From the NCBI GenBank assembly GCA_016217595.1, contig JACRHS010000024.1, positions 1 through 64,000 of the forward strand: a stretch of DNA of 64,000 bases. Reading direction: 5' to 3'. This document shows, in pieces, positions 52,860 to 60,141 of this stretch; the stretch's first letter is position 1; every line of letters starts with the position of its first letter. This DNA is from Opitutia bacterium (GTDB lineage Bacteria; Verrucomicrobiota; Verrucomicrobiia; Opitutales; Opitutaceae). The position numbers and the translations under genes were made by a program. Under the pieces are notes generated by a model. That model was given only the letters and a program-made list of their open reading frames with translations. It did no database searches and was not told the DNA's origin.

Positions 52860-53192
52860 CTACTGGGTGGGCGTGTTTTCACCTGAATCGACATACTCAA
52901 TGCGATATGGCCTGAAATGTCCGACAAGCCGCATCGCAAGATAAGTGCCCGTCCATGCGAAAAGACCGATGATCCCAGTGAAAAGCGGGCCGTAGACCAG
53001 CGAAAGCAGGAAGCCGCCGATTCCGGTGACATAGCTGCCGTTAACATGCACCGTCTTTGCTCCGAAGAAAGCGAGCACCCCGAAAAATAGGCACATCGGA
53101 ATCATTAGCATCGCGGTACCGCTGAAGACTAGGGCGGCGAGAGAACCGGACTTGATGCGTTTTGCGTATATCACTCGTGTATTCGAATTCAT
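52860..53192 (-). CDS. small membrane protein, hypothetical
   Basis: 110 residues with two long hydrophobic segments (LVFSGTAMLMIPMCLFFGVL; IGGFLLSLVYGPLFTGIIGL) and a short hydrophilic tail ending in SGENTPTQ. No family recognised. The first of three minus-strand genes in the accessory patch. Confidence 0.55.
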   Translation of the reverse strand: MNSNTRVIYAKRIKSGSLAALVFSGTAMLMIPMCLFFGVLAFFGAKTVHVNGSYVTGIGGFLLSLVYGPLFTGIIGLFAWTGTYLAMRLVGHFRPYRIEYVDSGENTPTQ

Positions 53193-53630
53193 GGTAAGGT
53201 TTTTCTTCTCCCAATAGTGTTATATGGCCTTGCGCCATGGCATTGCTGGATGGGGTGACATGGCACCCAAGGGAGTAGGGAAATCGTTCCTGGGCAAGGG
53301 AGGATTTAGCTCAAAAAACCCCCGTTCACAAAAGGTAACGAAGAGAACGATGAGTGACGAACCAAGGGGGGGCGGGTTTCCCGTCGGTGAAACTGCATCA
53401 TCCGATGGGTGACCCTGTCCTCACGGCGTTTTTCCAGTTACCCTCTTGGACTTTGTTCCCTTCGTTGGCTTCTGTGAGATTTATCTGCGATAAGGTTTAA
53501 TGCCGTAAGCCGCTCGACGCGCGTTGAGGACAACGCGCGCCACCAGGGTCAGCCTGTTTTCCAGGACGCAATAATCCGTGCCTTCGGTGATCCGAGGACG
53601 ATGCGAACTGTTGGCCGAACGTGTCGGCGT
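53193..53630. other. 438-base intergenic region with an inverted repeat pair
   Basis: Between the small membrane protein and the pyruvate kinase 3' end. It contains an imperfect inverted repeat (53327-53354 and 53447-53477) and a strong GCGCGTTG/CAACGCGC hairpin (53519-53538) with no T-run on the pyk strand. No convincing gene in either strand. Confidence 0.55.
53327..53477. repeat. imperfect inverted repeat of the CACAGAAG-AACGAAG type
   Basis: Left arm 53327-53354 (CACAAAAGGTAACGAAGAGA...) and the reverse complement of 53447-53477 (CACAGAAGCCAACGAAGGGA...) share most positions, separated by about 90 bases. Ends of this kind suggest a small non-autonomous mobile element or a dispersed intergenic repeat. 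Confidence 0.5.
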
Positions 53631-55064
53631 TTACGTCACCGTGCGCAGTTGCACGCTGTCGAAGAGGCGGTCTTGCGCGAGCAGGTCGGTGGCGACCACC
53701 AGCTTGTCGCCCGGCTCCACGCGGCCCGCATCCTTGAGCATCTTGATCGCGCTCTCGATGGTCAGATCGGGGTCGGAGTTGAAGGGCATCAGCCACGGTT
53801 CCACGGCGCGCAGCAGGCGCAGCTGCCGGTAGGTGTTGTCGTGCGGCGTGAACGCCAGAATCGACGCCTGGTTGGGGCGCAGCGCCGCCAGCCCTTGCGC
53901 GATAAATCCGCGCCGCGTAAAGGTGAGGATTGCCGAGCCGGGCAGTTCGTTGGCCATCACCACCGCCGAGCGCAGCACCTTCATTTTGTCGGAGGTGAGG
54001 ATCATCGGGCGCGGCGGTTCGTGGCTCTCCAACTGGTCGGTCTCGATGCGGCGGGAAATCTTGTCGAGGATCTGCATGCACTCGGTCGGATAACGGCCGA
54101 CGGTCGTCTCGCCGGAGAGCATCACGCAGTCGGCGCGCTCGTAGACGGCGTTGGAAACGTCGGTGATCTCGGCGCGGGTGGGCATCGGTTGCGAGATCAT
54201 CGACTCCAGCATGTGGGTGGCGATGATCACCGGCCGGCCGAGCGCGTGGCAGGTGTTGACCGCGCGGCGTTGGATGATGGGCAACTCTTCGTACGGGCAC
54301 TCGATGCCGAGGTCGCCGCGCGCCACCATGAGGGCGTCGCAGGCGCGGACGATGTCGTCGAGGTTCTCGATGGCCGACTGGTCCTCGATCTTGGCGATGA
54401 TTTGCACGCGCGAATCGTGGGCGCGGAGAAATTCGCGCAGCTTCTCGATGTCGGCGCCTTCGCGGACGAAGGAGAGCGCGATGAAGTCGATGCCTTCCTC
54501 CAGCCCGACGCGGGCGTCGGCGCGGTCCTTGTCGGTGAACGAGGGCAGGTTGACCTTCACGCCGGGGAGATTGAGGTGGCGGCGCGAGGTGAGCTGGCCG
54601 GGCGTGAGCACTTTGCAGCGGATGTGCCGCTCGCGTTTCTCGATCACCTCGAAACGCAGCAGACCGCTGTCGACGAGCACGATGTCGCCCACGCTGATGT
54701 CGTTGACGAGGTCCTGGTAGTTGACGCCGACGGAGCGGATCTCCTCGACGTTCTCGCCGGCGGTGCCGGGGCGAACGGTGAAATCGAAAATCTCGCCGGG
54801 CTGGAGCTCGATGGGCGCGGCGACATCGCCGGTGCGGATTTCGGGGCCCTTGATGTCCATCATGATCGCGACATCGCGGCCGACGCGCTGGCTGACGGCG
54901 CGCACACGGCGGATGATGTTGCGAGTCCACTCATGCTTGGCGTGGGCCATGTTGAGGCGGACGATATCGGCGCCGGCGCGCAGCATTTTTTCCAGCATGG
55001 CCTCGCTTTCGGTGGCGGGCCCCAGCGTGAAGATGATCTTGGTACGACGAATGGACGATGGCAT
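53631..55064 (-). CDS. pyk: pyruvate kinase
   Basis: 477 residues from ATG 55064. RRTKIIFTLGPATES opens the barrel; LNMAHAKHE, MMDIKGPEIRTG, IIAKIEDQSAIENLDDI, VARGDLGIE and the signature motif around IIATHMLESM are all in place, and the C-terminal domain has VVMANELPGSAILTFTRRG. Normal length. It makes pyruvate and ATP from phosphoenolpyruvate and ADP in glycolysis. Monocistronic as far as can be seen. Confidence 0.96.
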   Translation of the reverse strand: MPSSIRRTKIIFTLGPATESEAMLEKMLRAGADIVRLNMAHAKHEWTRNIIRRVRAVSQRVGRDVAIMMDIKGPEIRTGDVAAPIELQPGEIFDFTVRPGTAGENVEEIRSVGVNYQDLVNDISVGDIVLVDSGLLRFEVIEKRERHIRCKVLTPGQLTSRRHLNLPGVKVNLPSFTDKDRADARVGLEEGIDFIALSFVREGADIEKLREFLRAHDSRVQIIAKIEDQSAIENLDDIVRACDALMVARGDLGIECPYEELPIIQRRAVNTCHALGRPVIIATHMLESMISQPMPTRAEITDVSNAVYERADCVMLSGETTVGRYPTECMQILDKISRRIETDQLESHEPPRPMILTSDKMKVLRSAVVMANELPGSAILTFTRRGFIAQGLAALRPNQASILAFTPHDNTYRQLRLLRAVEPWLMPFNSDPDLTIESAIKMLKDAGRVEPGDKLVVATDLLAQDRLFDSVQLRTVT

Positions 55065-55166
55065 AGACGAGTCGAAGACAAACGGCCGGCGCGAAGTAAC
55101 TCCAGCTTCAATCGCAGAGAGATTATTTGCGGAGCACAGCACGGTTTTTGCGCCCGCGCCACCGGC

Positions 55167-55973
55167 TCAACCCAGTTCGTAAAACGGCGTGCTGCCGCCG
55201 GGGGCGACGATGGCAAACTGGCATTGGGCGTGCAGTTGCGGGCGCACCGCGGCGAGCGCGAGCTCGACGGCGGCGGGGGAGTTGCAGTCGCGCGAGAGGT
55301 GCGTGAGGTAGATGCGGCGCCAGCGCGGGCTGGCCACGGCGGCGAGCAGCTCCCGCGCGCTCTCGTTGGAGAGATGGCCGTGCCGCCCGGAGATGCGCTG
55401 CTTGAGCGACCACGGGCGCTTGGTGTCGGCCTGCAAGAGCTGCGGGCAATGGTTGGCCTCGACGACCACGACGTCGCACTCGCGGATGTGTTCGCGGATG
55501 TGTTGCGGCGCGTGGCCGAGATCGGTCAGCCACACCAGCGAACGGCGCGGCGCGAACAGATCGCCGTCGCTGCCGTTGGCGATGCGGAAACCCACGGGGT
55601 CCTGCGCGTCGTGCGGCACGGCGAACGCGTCCACCTCCAGATCGCGGAAACGGAAACGCGCGCCCGTCTCGAAAATCTGCCAGTCGGGCCGGTGTTCGAG
55701 GCCGGCCTGGATGGCGCGGGCGGTGGCGGCGTTGGCGAAAAACTTCAGGTGGGGAAACTTTTTCAGGCCGGAGACGCCCGCGGCATGGTCACCGTGTTCG
55801 TGGGTGAGCAGGACGGCGTCGATACGCTCCAGCGATTCGCCGACGCCGGCGAGCAGTTCGCCGAGCTTGCGGGCGGAGAACCCGGCGTCGATGAGCACGC
55901 GCGCGCCCTCGGTCACCAGCAGGGCGCTGTTGCCCGAGCTGCCGCTGCCGAGAATGCAAAAACGCATCGCCAT
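55167..55973 (-). CDS. MBL-fold metallo-hydrolase (YycJ/WalJ-like)
   Basis: 268 residues from ATG 55973. FCILGSGSSGNSALL and LIDAGFSARKLGELL begin the fold; LLTHEHGDHAAGV is the HxHxDH metal motif, with further His/Asp ligands in AVPHDAQDPVGF and LTDLGHAP. THLSRDCNSP closes the site. The closest family is YycJ, a proposed exonuclease/phosphodiesterase linked to DNA repair. Confidence 0.85.
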   Translation of the reverse strand: MAMRFCILGSGSSGNSALLVTEGARVLIDAGFSARKLGELLAGVGESLERIDAVLLTHEHGDHAAGVSGLKKFPHLKFFANAATARAIQAGLEHRPDWQIFETGARFRFRDLEVDAFAVPHDAQDPVGFRIANGSDGDLFAPRRSLVWLTDLGHAPQHIREHIRECDVVVVEANHCPQLLQADTKRPWSLKQRISGRHGHLSNESARELLAAVASPRWRRIYLTHLSRDCNSPAAVELALAAVRPQLHAQCQFAIVAPGGSTPFYELG

Positions 55974-56097
55974 GTTGGCGTGGGTTGAAGCCGCCCCCGC
56001 CGCCGCGCGCAAGGGGTTTCTGGGCGGTCGACGCGGCGCCGGCCTTTGCGCCTGCCGCGAGCGGATTTACGGCGGCGCGGTTTTCCGCGGTGCTAGT

Positions 56098-56802
56098 TTA
56101 ATCCGATGAGGCCGCAGGCGTGCCGGCCTGCTGCAGGGCCTGAAACAGAGGACAATTCGCCGGGTCGATGGGCCGGCCCTGGCGGTAGTGTTGCAACAAC
56201 TGCTGCGAACGTTGGGCGAGCATCCGGCGCACTTCGCGGCGGCGGCCTTTGACCCGCGGAATCACCATGGTGTCGTAACCGGTGGTCTGATGCCGCAGCC
56301 ACGCGATGGTGGCGGCCTCGGCACGGGCTTCGAGCGGGATGCGTTCGGTGCGCGCCACCGTGCCGCTGCCCACCGGCGTCGCATGCGCGGCGATCAGCGC
56401 GGCAAGCGTCCGGGCCTGTGCGGCGTAACCCGGATGAAACGCGAGGAACGCCAGCACGGCGGCGCCGAAATCCCGGGCGTAAACTTCCTCCTCGGCGGCC
56501 CGGCGGCGGCGGCCGGCTGCGAGGCGCTTTTCGTAGGCGGGATCGCGGCGCTCGATTTCCAGTTCGGCGCGCAACGCGGCGATGCGCTCGGCCGGCGCCC
56601 AGATGCCGCGCGAGAAACGCTTGCGGCCTTTCAGCTCCACCACGGTCAGCGTGGGGCCATCCTGTTTGATGCGCCGGCTCAGCGCCGCATCGCCGGGCGG
56701 CAGCAGGCTCCAGCCCTCCGGCACCGTCTCGAACACGCAATGCTCGTTGAGCACCTGGCGGGCGGTGGGACCGGGACGAACTTCGCGGGTTTGGTAGAGC
56801 AC
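56098..56802 (-). CDS. DUF2293 domain-containing protein
   Basis: 234 residues. The C-terminal RAEAATIAWLRHQTTGYDTM followed by IPRVKGRRREVRRMLAQRS is the DUF2293 signature (W-x-R-H-x-T-x-Y-D ... K-G-x-R-R-E-V-R-R). The N-terminal half has RIKQDGPTLTVVELKGRKRF and a basic Arg-rich helix (AGRRRRAAEEE). Basic residues and the context of related proteins suggest nucleic acid binding; function unknown. Confidence 0.8.
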   Translation of the reverse strand: MLYQTREVRPGPTARQVLNEHCVFETVPEGWSLLPPGDAALSRRIKQDGPTLTVVELKGRKRFSRGIWAPAERIAALRAELEIERRDPAYEKRLAAGRRRRAAEEEVYARDFGAAVLAFLAFHPGYAAQARTLAALIAAHATPVGSGTVARTERIPLEARAEAATIAWLRHQTTGYDTMVIPRVKGRRREVRRMLAQRSQQLLQHYRQGRPIDPANCPLFQALQQAGTPAASSD

Positions 56803-56877
56803 GCGGGAAAGGACAAAAACGCGCCGGCAAAATTCAAGCTTCGTTCAGCACCGCCGCCATGCGTCGGTCCGCTGCGA

Positions 56878-57225
56878 TTAGAGGGCCGGTGGTGGCGGGG
56901 TGTCGGCCTCGGGCGCTTGGGCGGCCTCGGGTGACAACGCCGGCGACTTGGGCCGGATATGCGGCGCCGCCAGAATCTCGATGTAGATCGCGGGCGCGCC
57001 AGCCTTCGCCGCCTCTTCGATGGCGGGAATGAGCACAGACACCGGTTGCCCCACCGCGGTGGCGGCGTCCGGGCCGACGCGGCAGTTGAAATCCCAGCCA
57101 TCCACGCCCTCGGGCGGACGTTTCCGCCGCTCGCGTTTCATGTATTTGCGCACCTCGAGTTTGACGGCCTCGACTACGCGTTGGGCGTCTTTTCCGGGCA
57201 GCGTGAGCGGGAAGGTTTTCTTCAT
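56878..57225 (-). CDS. DUF6172-like small protein
   Basis: 115 residues from ATG 57225. MKKTFPLTLPGKDAQRVVEA, KYMKRERRKRPPEGVDGWDF and NCRVG form the recognised small family, with a conserved basic helix followed by W-D-F-x-C. The Pro/Ala-rich tail is not conserved. Function unknown. Divergent from the phosphatase gene at 57417. Confidence 0.7.
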   Translation of the reverse strand: MKKTFPLTLPGKDAQRVVEAVKLEVRKYMKRERRKRPPEGVDGWDFNCRVGPDAATAVGQPVSVLIPAIEEAAKAGAPAIYIEILAAPHIRPKSPALSPEAAQAPEADTPPPPAL

Positions 57226-57416
57226 GAGCGGAGCAGGTGTGCCCGAGTCGTCCGCGCGAGGGGAGACAAATCTCCCGCGGCGGCGGGGTGGGCTTTGGTC
57301 GCAGGCGTTTGTCCACCGACTTTTGTCCAGATGGCGCGCCCGTGCCGCAGGGTTACGGCATTGTCGGGTTGCCAAACGCTCCGTTTGATTTCAACTCCAC
57401 CTCCACTCCGCATCGC

Positions 57417-58136
57417 ATGACGAAAACCCATCGCTCGTTCTTCCGTGTAATGTTACCGCGACTGTCGCTGATCGCCACGACCATGCTGCTCGGGTGGGGC
57501 GTGGCCTCGCTTTTCGCGGCGGAAAAATATCTCGAGCAAAGTAAGTTCGATGCCATCGCCCTGCTCGCGCCGCCGCCCCTGCCGGATTCCCCGGAGCAGG
57601 CGGCCGATCTCGCTTCCATCCGTGCGGTCTTCAACGCCCGCACGCCCGAGGAAAAAGCCCGCGCCGATCAGAGCGCGCGGCTTTCCATCTTTCTGTTTGC
57701 CCCGGCCATCGGACCTTCGTTCCAGCCCGGCCGGTATCCCAAGGTTGAGACGCTCATGCAGAATGTGAAGGACAGCGTCGGCGGGATCATCGATCAGCCC
57801 AAGAACCATTGGAAACGCCTGCGTCCCTATCTGGTCGATCCTTCGCTTCAGCTGGGCAAGCCGGAGCGGAGTCCCAGTTATCCCAGCGGCCATTCGACGC
57901 GCGGCACCGTGGAGGCGTTGGTGTTGGCGGAGGTTTTCCCCGAGCAGCGCGAGGCCATCCTGGCAATTGGCCGGAGCATCGGCTGGGACCGGGTGCTGAT
58001 CGGGAAACATTATCCCACGGACATTCATGCCGGGCGCGTATTGGGCAAAAATCTCTACAACGAGCTGATGAAGACGCCCGCGTTTCAGCGCGATCTGGCC
58101 GCGGCCAAGGCCGAGGTGCAGGCTGCGCAGAAATAA
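57417..58136 (+). CDS. class A acid phosphatase (PAP2 superfamily), exported
   Basis: 239 residues from ATG 57417. Signal peptide 1-35 (LSLIATTMLLGWGVASLFAA). The PAP2 catalytic motifs are KNHWKRLRP, PSYPSGHST and GWDRVLIGKHYPTD (His of motif 3). In motif 3 the usual Ser-Arg is Asp-Arg, a mild deviation. KYLEQSKFDAIALLAPPP after the signal peptide is typical of PhoN-type class A enzymes. It hydrolyses phosphomonoesters in the periplasm. Confidence 0.88.
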   Translation: MTKTHRSFFRVMLPRLSLIATTMLLGWGVASLFAAEKYLEQSKFDAIALLAPPPLPDSPEQAADLASIRAVFNARTPEEKARADQSARLSIFLFAPAIGPSFQPGRYPKVETLMQNVKDSVGGIIDQPKNHWKRLRPYLVDPSLQLGKPERSPSYPSGHSTRGTVEALVLAEVFPEQREAILAIGRSIGWDRVLIGKHYPTDIHAGRVLGKNLYNELMKTPAFQRDLAAAKAEVQAAQK

Positions 58137-58152
58137 AAGCGCGAGGCCTCAG

Positions 58153-58890
58153 TCAGTCGGCTGGCGCCGCTTTCTTGCCTGCCAGTACGGCCGCCTCAGC
58201 GGCAACGAGGGCTGCATGCATCGCGTCGCGGCCGGGCGCGGCGAGCAGTTGCGCGATCAGCTCGGTTTTCACCGCCAGCAAGCAGAGTCGCGCCAGCGTG
58301 TGCAGGTGCAGCCGGTCGTCCTGACAACAGATCAGGAAAAACAGCCGCGTCGGTTGTCCGTCGGGCGCACTGAAATGGATGCCTTGCAAGGTGCGGCCGA
58401 GAACGAGGAACGATCCCTCAAAGCGGTACGGCTGTTGGTGGCGCGCGTGCAGCAACGCCAGACCGCCCGGCACCGCGGTGGCGCACAGCGCTTCGCGCGC
58501 CTCGACGCTCGCCTGCAAATCGCGCGCATCGAGCACCAAGCCCGTGCGGTCCGCGAGTGCGACCATCTCGCGCAAAACCGAGGCCCGGGTCTTGGCCGTC
58601 AGCGCCGGCTCGATGTAGTCGGAGGGCAACAATTCCGCCACCAACGCATCTTTGGCGAGCGCCGCCTGGGTCGCGCGGGTGGCCTTCTGGTGGTAATCGG
58701 CCAGCCGGTTTTGCGGCAACCCGAGGATGCGTTGCGAGGCCCAGGCATCGATCTCGCTGCGTTGGAACACCAGACGGCCGCCGCGACGTTCGCAGGGAAT
58801 TTCGCCGCCCTTGGCGAAACGCTCTATATCAGCCCGCGGGAGGTGCAGGTAGGCGGCAACTTCATCACAATTGAAGATGCGGTGCGGCAT
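58153..58890 (-). CDS. HTH-PTS EIIA(Ntr/Fru)-like fusion protein
   Basis: 245 residues from ATG 58890. An N-terminal MerR/excisionase-type helix-turn-helix (about 1-55; FNCDEVAAYLHLPRADIERF, RRGGRLVFQRSEIDAW) is joined to a PTS EIIA type-2 domain (about 88-240). The phospho-acceptor His is H148 in LALLHARHQQPY; GIHFSAPDGQPTRLFFLICC and LHTLARLCLLAV are the other EIIA motifs. No other PTS gene is adjacent. It probably links phosphorylation state to DNA binding. Confidence 0.85.
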   Translation of the reverse strand: MPHRIFNCDEVAAYLHLPRADIERFAKGGEIPCERRGGRLVFQRSEIDAWASQRILGLPQNRLADYHQKATRATQAALAKDALVAELLPSDYIEPALTAKTRASVLREMVALADRTGLVLDARDLQASVEAREALCATAVPGGLALLHARHQQPYRFEGSFLVLGRTLQGIHFSAPDGQPTRLFFLICCQDDRLHLHTLARLCLLAVKTELIAQLLAAPGRDAMHAALVAAEAAVLAGKKAAPAD

Positions 58891-59098
58891 AGACGGAGGT
58901 TCTTCTCCTCCAAAGTCTCGCCCGACGCACGGCGAAAATGCACGGGCGGGTGGCGGAGGGTTGGTTTGACGCCGCCCCGAATTTCGGTTCTCCATGCCGG
59001 CTCATTTTCCTTTGCGGTCGGAATCGCAGCGGCGCCTCGGCGCTCGTTGCCGGCGGTTATCGTCACCCGTCGTTTCCGGCCGCCCAACCTAAAAACGA

Positions 59099-60079
59099 AT
59101 GAAAAAGACCAATCCGAAACTCTATCTCCACCGCCTGCCCGGTGGAGGCGAACCGCGCATCCGGCGTGGTTACGACGCCGCGTTCCGCGTCACGCCCGCC
59201 TATCGCGCCGAGCTGCCTGACATGATGGTGGCCGCCGATGCCATCCCCGGCGCGCCGGTGCCGATCCAGCAGGTTGGCGTCTCTAATTTCCGGTTGCCGC
59301 TGAAAGTCCGCACCCGGCGCCAGGGCGTGCGCACGCTGGAAACGAGTGTGACCGGCACGGTGTCGGTCGCCGCGGAGGACAAGGGCATCAACATGAGCCG
59401 CATCGTCCGCTCCTTTTACGACCATCAGGACGAAGTCTTCACGCTGGACACCTTGCGGCGCATTCTTGCCGGCTACCGGCGCAAAGTGCCGTCGCTGCAT
59501 GCCCGCCTGCGGCTCGCATTTTCCTATCCGCTGCCGCAACGCTCGCTGCGCAGCGGGCTCGACGGCTGGCAATTCTACGCCGCCGCCTACGAGGGCGCGG
59601 TCGACGCGACGGGGCGGTTCCGGCGGTTCATCGAGTTCGATTTCGTTTATTCCTCAACGTGTCCGTGCAGCGCGGAGCTGGCCGAGCATGCGCGGGCTGA
59701 ACGCGGCGTTTTTGCCATCGCGCATTCGCAACGCAGCAAGGCGCGGCTGCGCGTCGAGGTCGCGCCGGGTGCGCGGCTGGCCATCGAGGACTTGCAGGCG
59801 CACTGCCTTGGCGCGCTCCGGACCGAGACGCAGGTGATGGTGCGGCGCGAAGACGAGCAGGCGTTTGCGGAACTCAACGGCGCGCACATCAAGTTTGTCG
59901 AAGACGCCGCGCGGCTGCTCTACGCGCCGTTGGCGGCGGACCGGCGCATCGCGGATTTCTGGGTGGCGTGCGCGCACCTGGAATCGCTGCATTCGCACGA
60001 CGCGGTGAGCGTGATCTGCAAAGGCGTGCCCGGCGGCTTCACCGCCGATTTCATGGATTTCCGCTCGCTGGTCTGCTGA
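59099..60079 (+). CDS. folE2: GTP cyclohydrolase I type IB
   Basis: 326 residues. [49 protein letters not shown] and [22 protein letters not shown] match the FolE2 (COG1469) family, whose Cys and Glu residues bind a metal that need not be zinc. It makes dihydroneopterin triphosphate for folate or queuosine. In other bacteria folE2 is often induced under zinc limitation; the zinc cluster at 34-39 kb is 20 kb away, and no Zur-like site was seen. Confidence 0.92.
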   Translation: MKKTNPKLYLHRLPGGGEPRIRRGYDAAFRVTPAYRAELPDMMVAADAIPGAPVPIQQVGVSNFRLPLKVRTRRQGVRTLETSVTGTVSVAAEDKGINMSRIVRSFYDHQDEVFTLDTLRRILAGYRRKVPSLHARLRLAFSYPLPQRSLRSGLDGWQFYAAAYEGAVDATGRFRRFIEFDFVYSSTCPCSAELAEHARAERGVFAIAHSQRSKARLRVEVAPGARLAIEDLQAHCLGALRTETQVMVRREDEQAFAELNGAHIKFVEDAARLLYAPLAADRRIADFWVACAHLESLHSHDAVSVICKGVPGGFTADFMDFRSLVC

Positions 60080-60108
60080 ACGCAACGGCGCGGCGTTTCA
60101 GTTCGTAG

Positions 60109-60129
60109 GGGCGCAGTCTCGCTGCGCCC
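60109..60129. repeat. palindrome/hairpin downstream of folE2
   Basis: GGGCGCAG (60109-60116) and CTGCGCCC (60122-60129) form a perfect 8-bp stem with a 5-base loop, preceded by GTAG and followed by TTTCCT. It could act as a terminator for folE2, but the T-run is only three bases. The same TAG-palindrome layout occurs at 28637 and 51089. Confidence 0.55.
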
Positions 60130-60141
60130 TTTCCTGATCGC

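Noticed and set aside
53519..53538. Hairpin downstream of pyk as a rho-independent terminator
   Set aside because: The stem is strong but no T-run follows on the minus strand, so I did not call it a terminator.
53601..55988. A 795-codon open frame on the plus strand opposite pyk and the MBL-fold gene
   Set aside because: It is antisense to two strongly identified genes, is rich in Arg, Gly, His, Val and Asp as expected from high-G+C antisense frames, and shows no domain.
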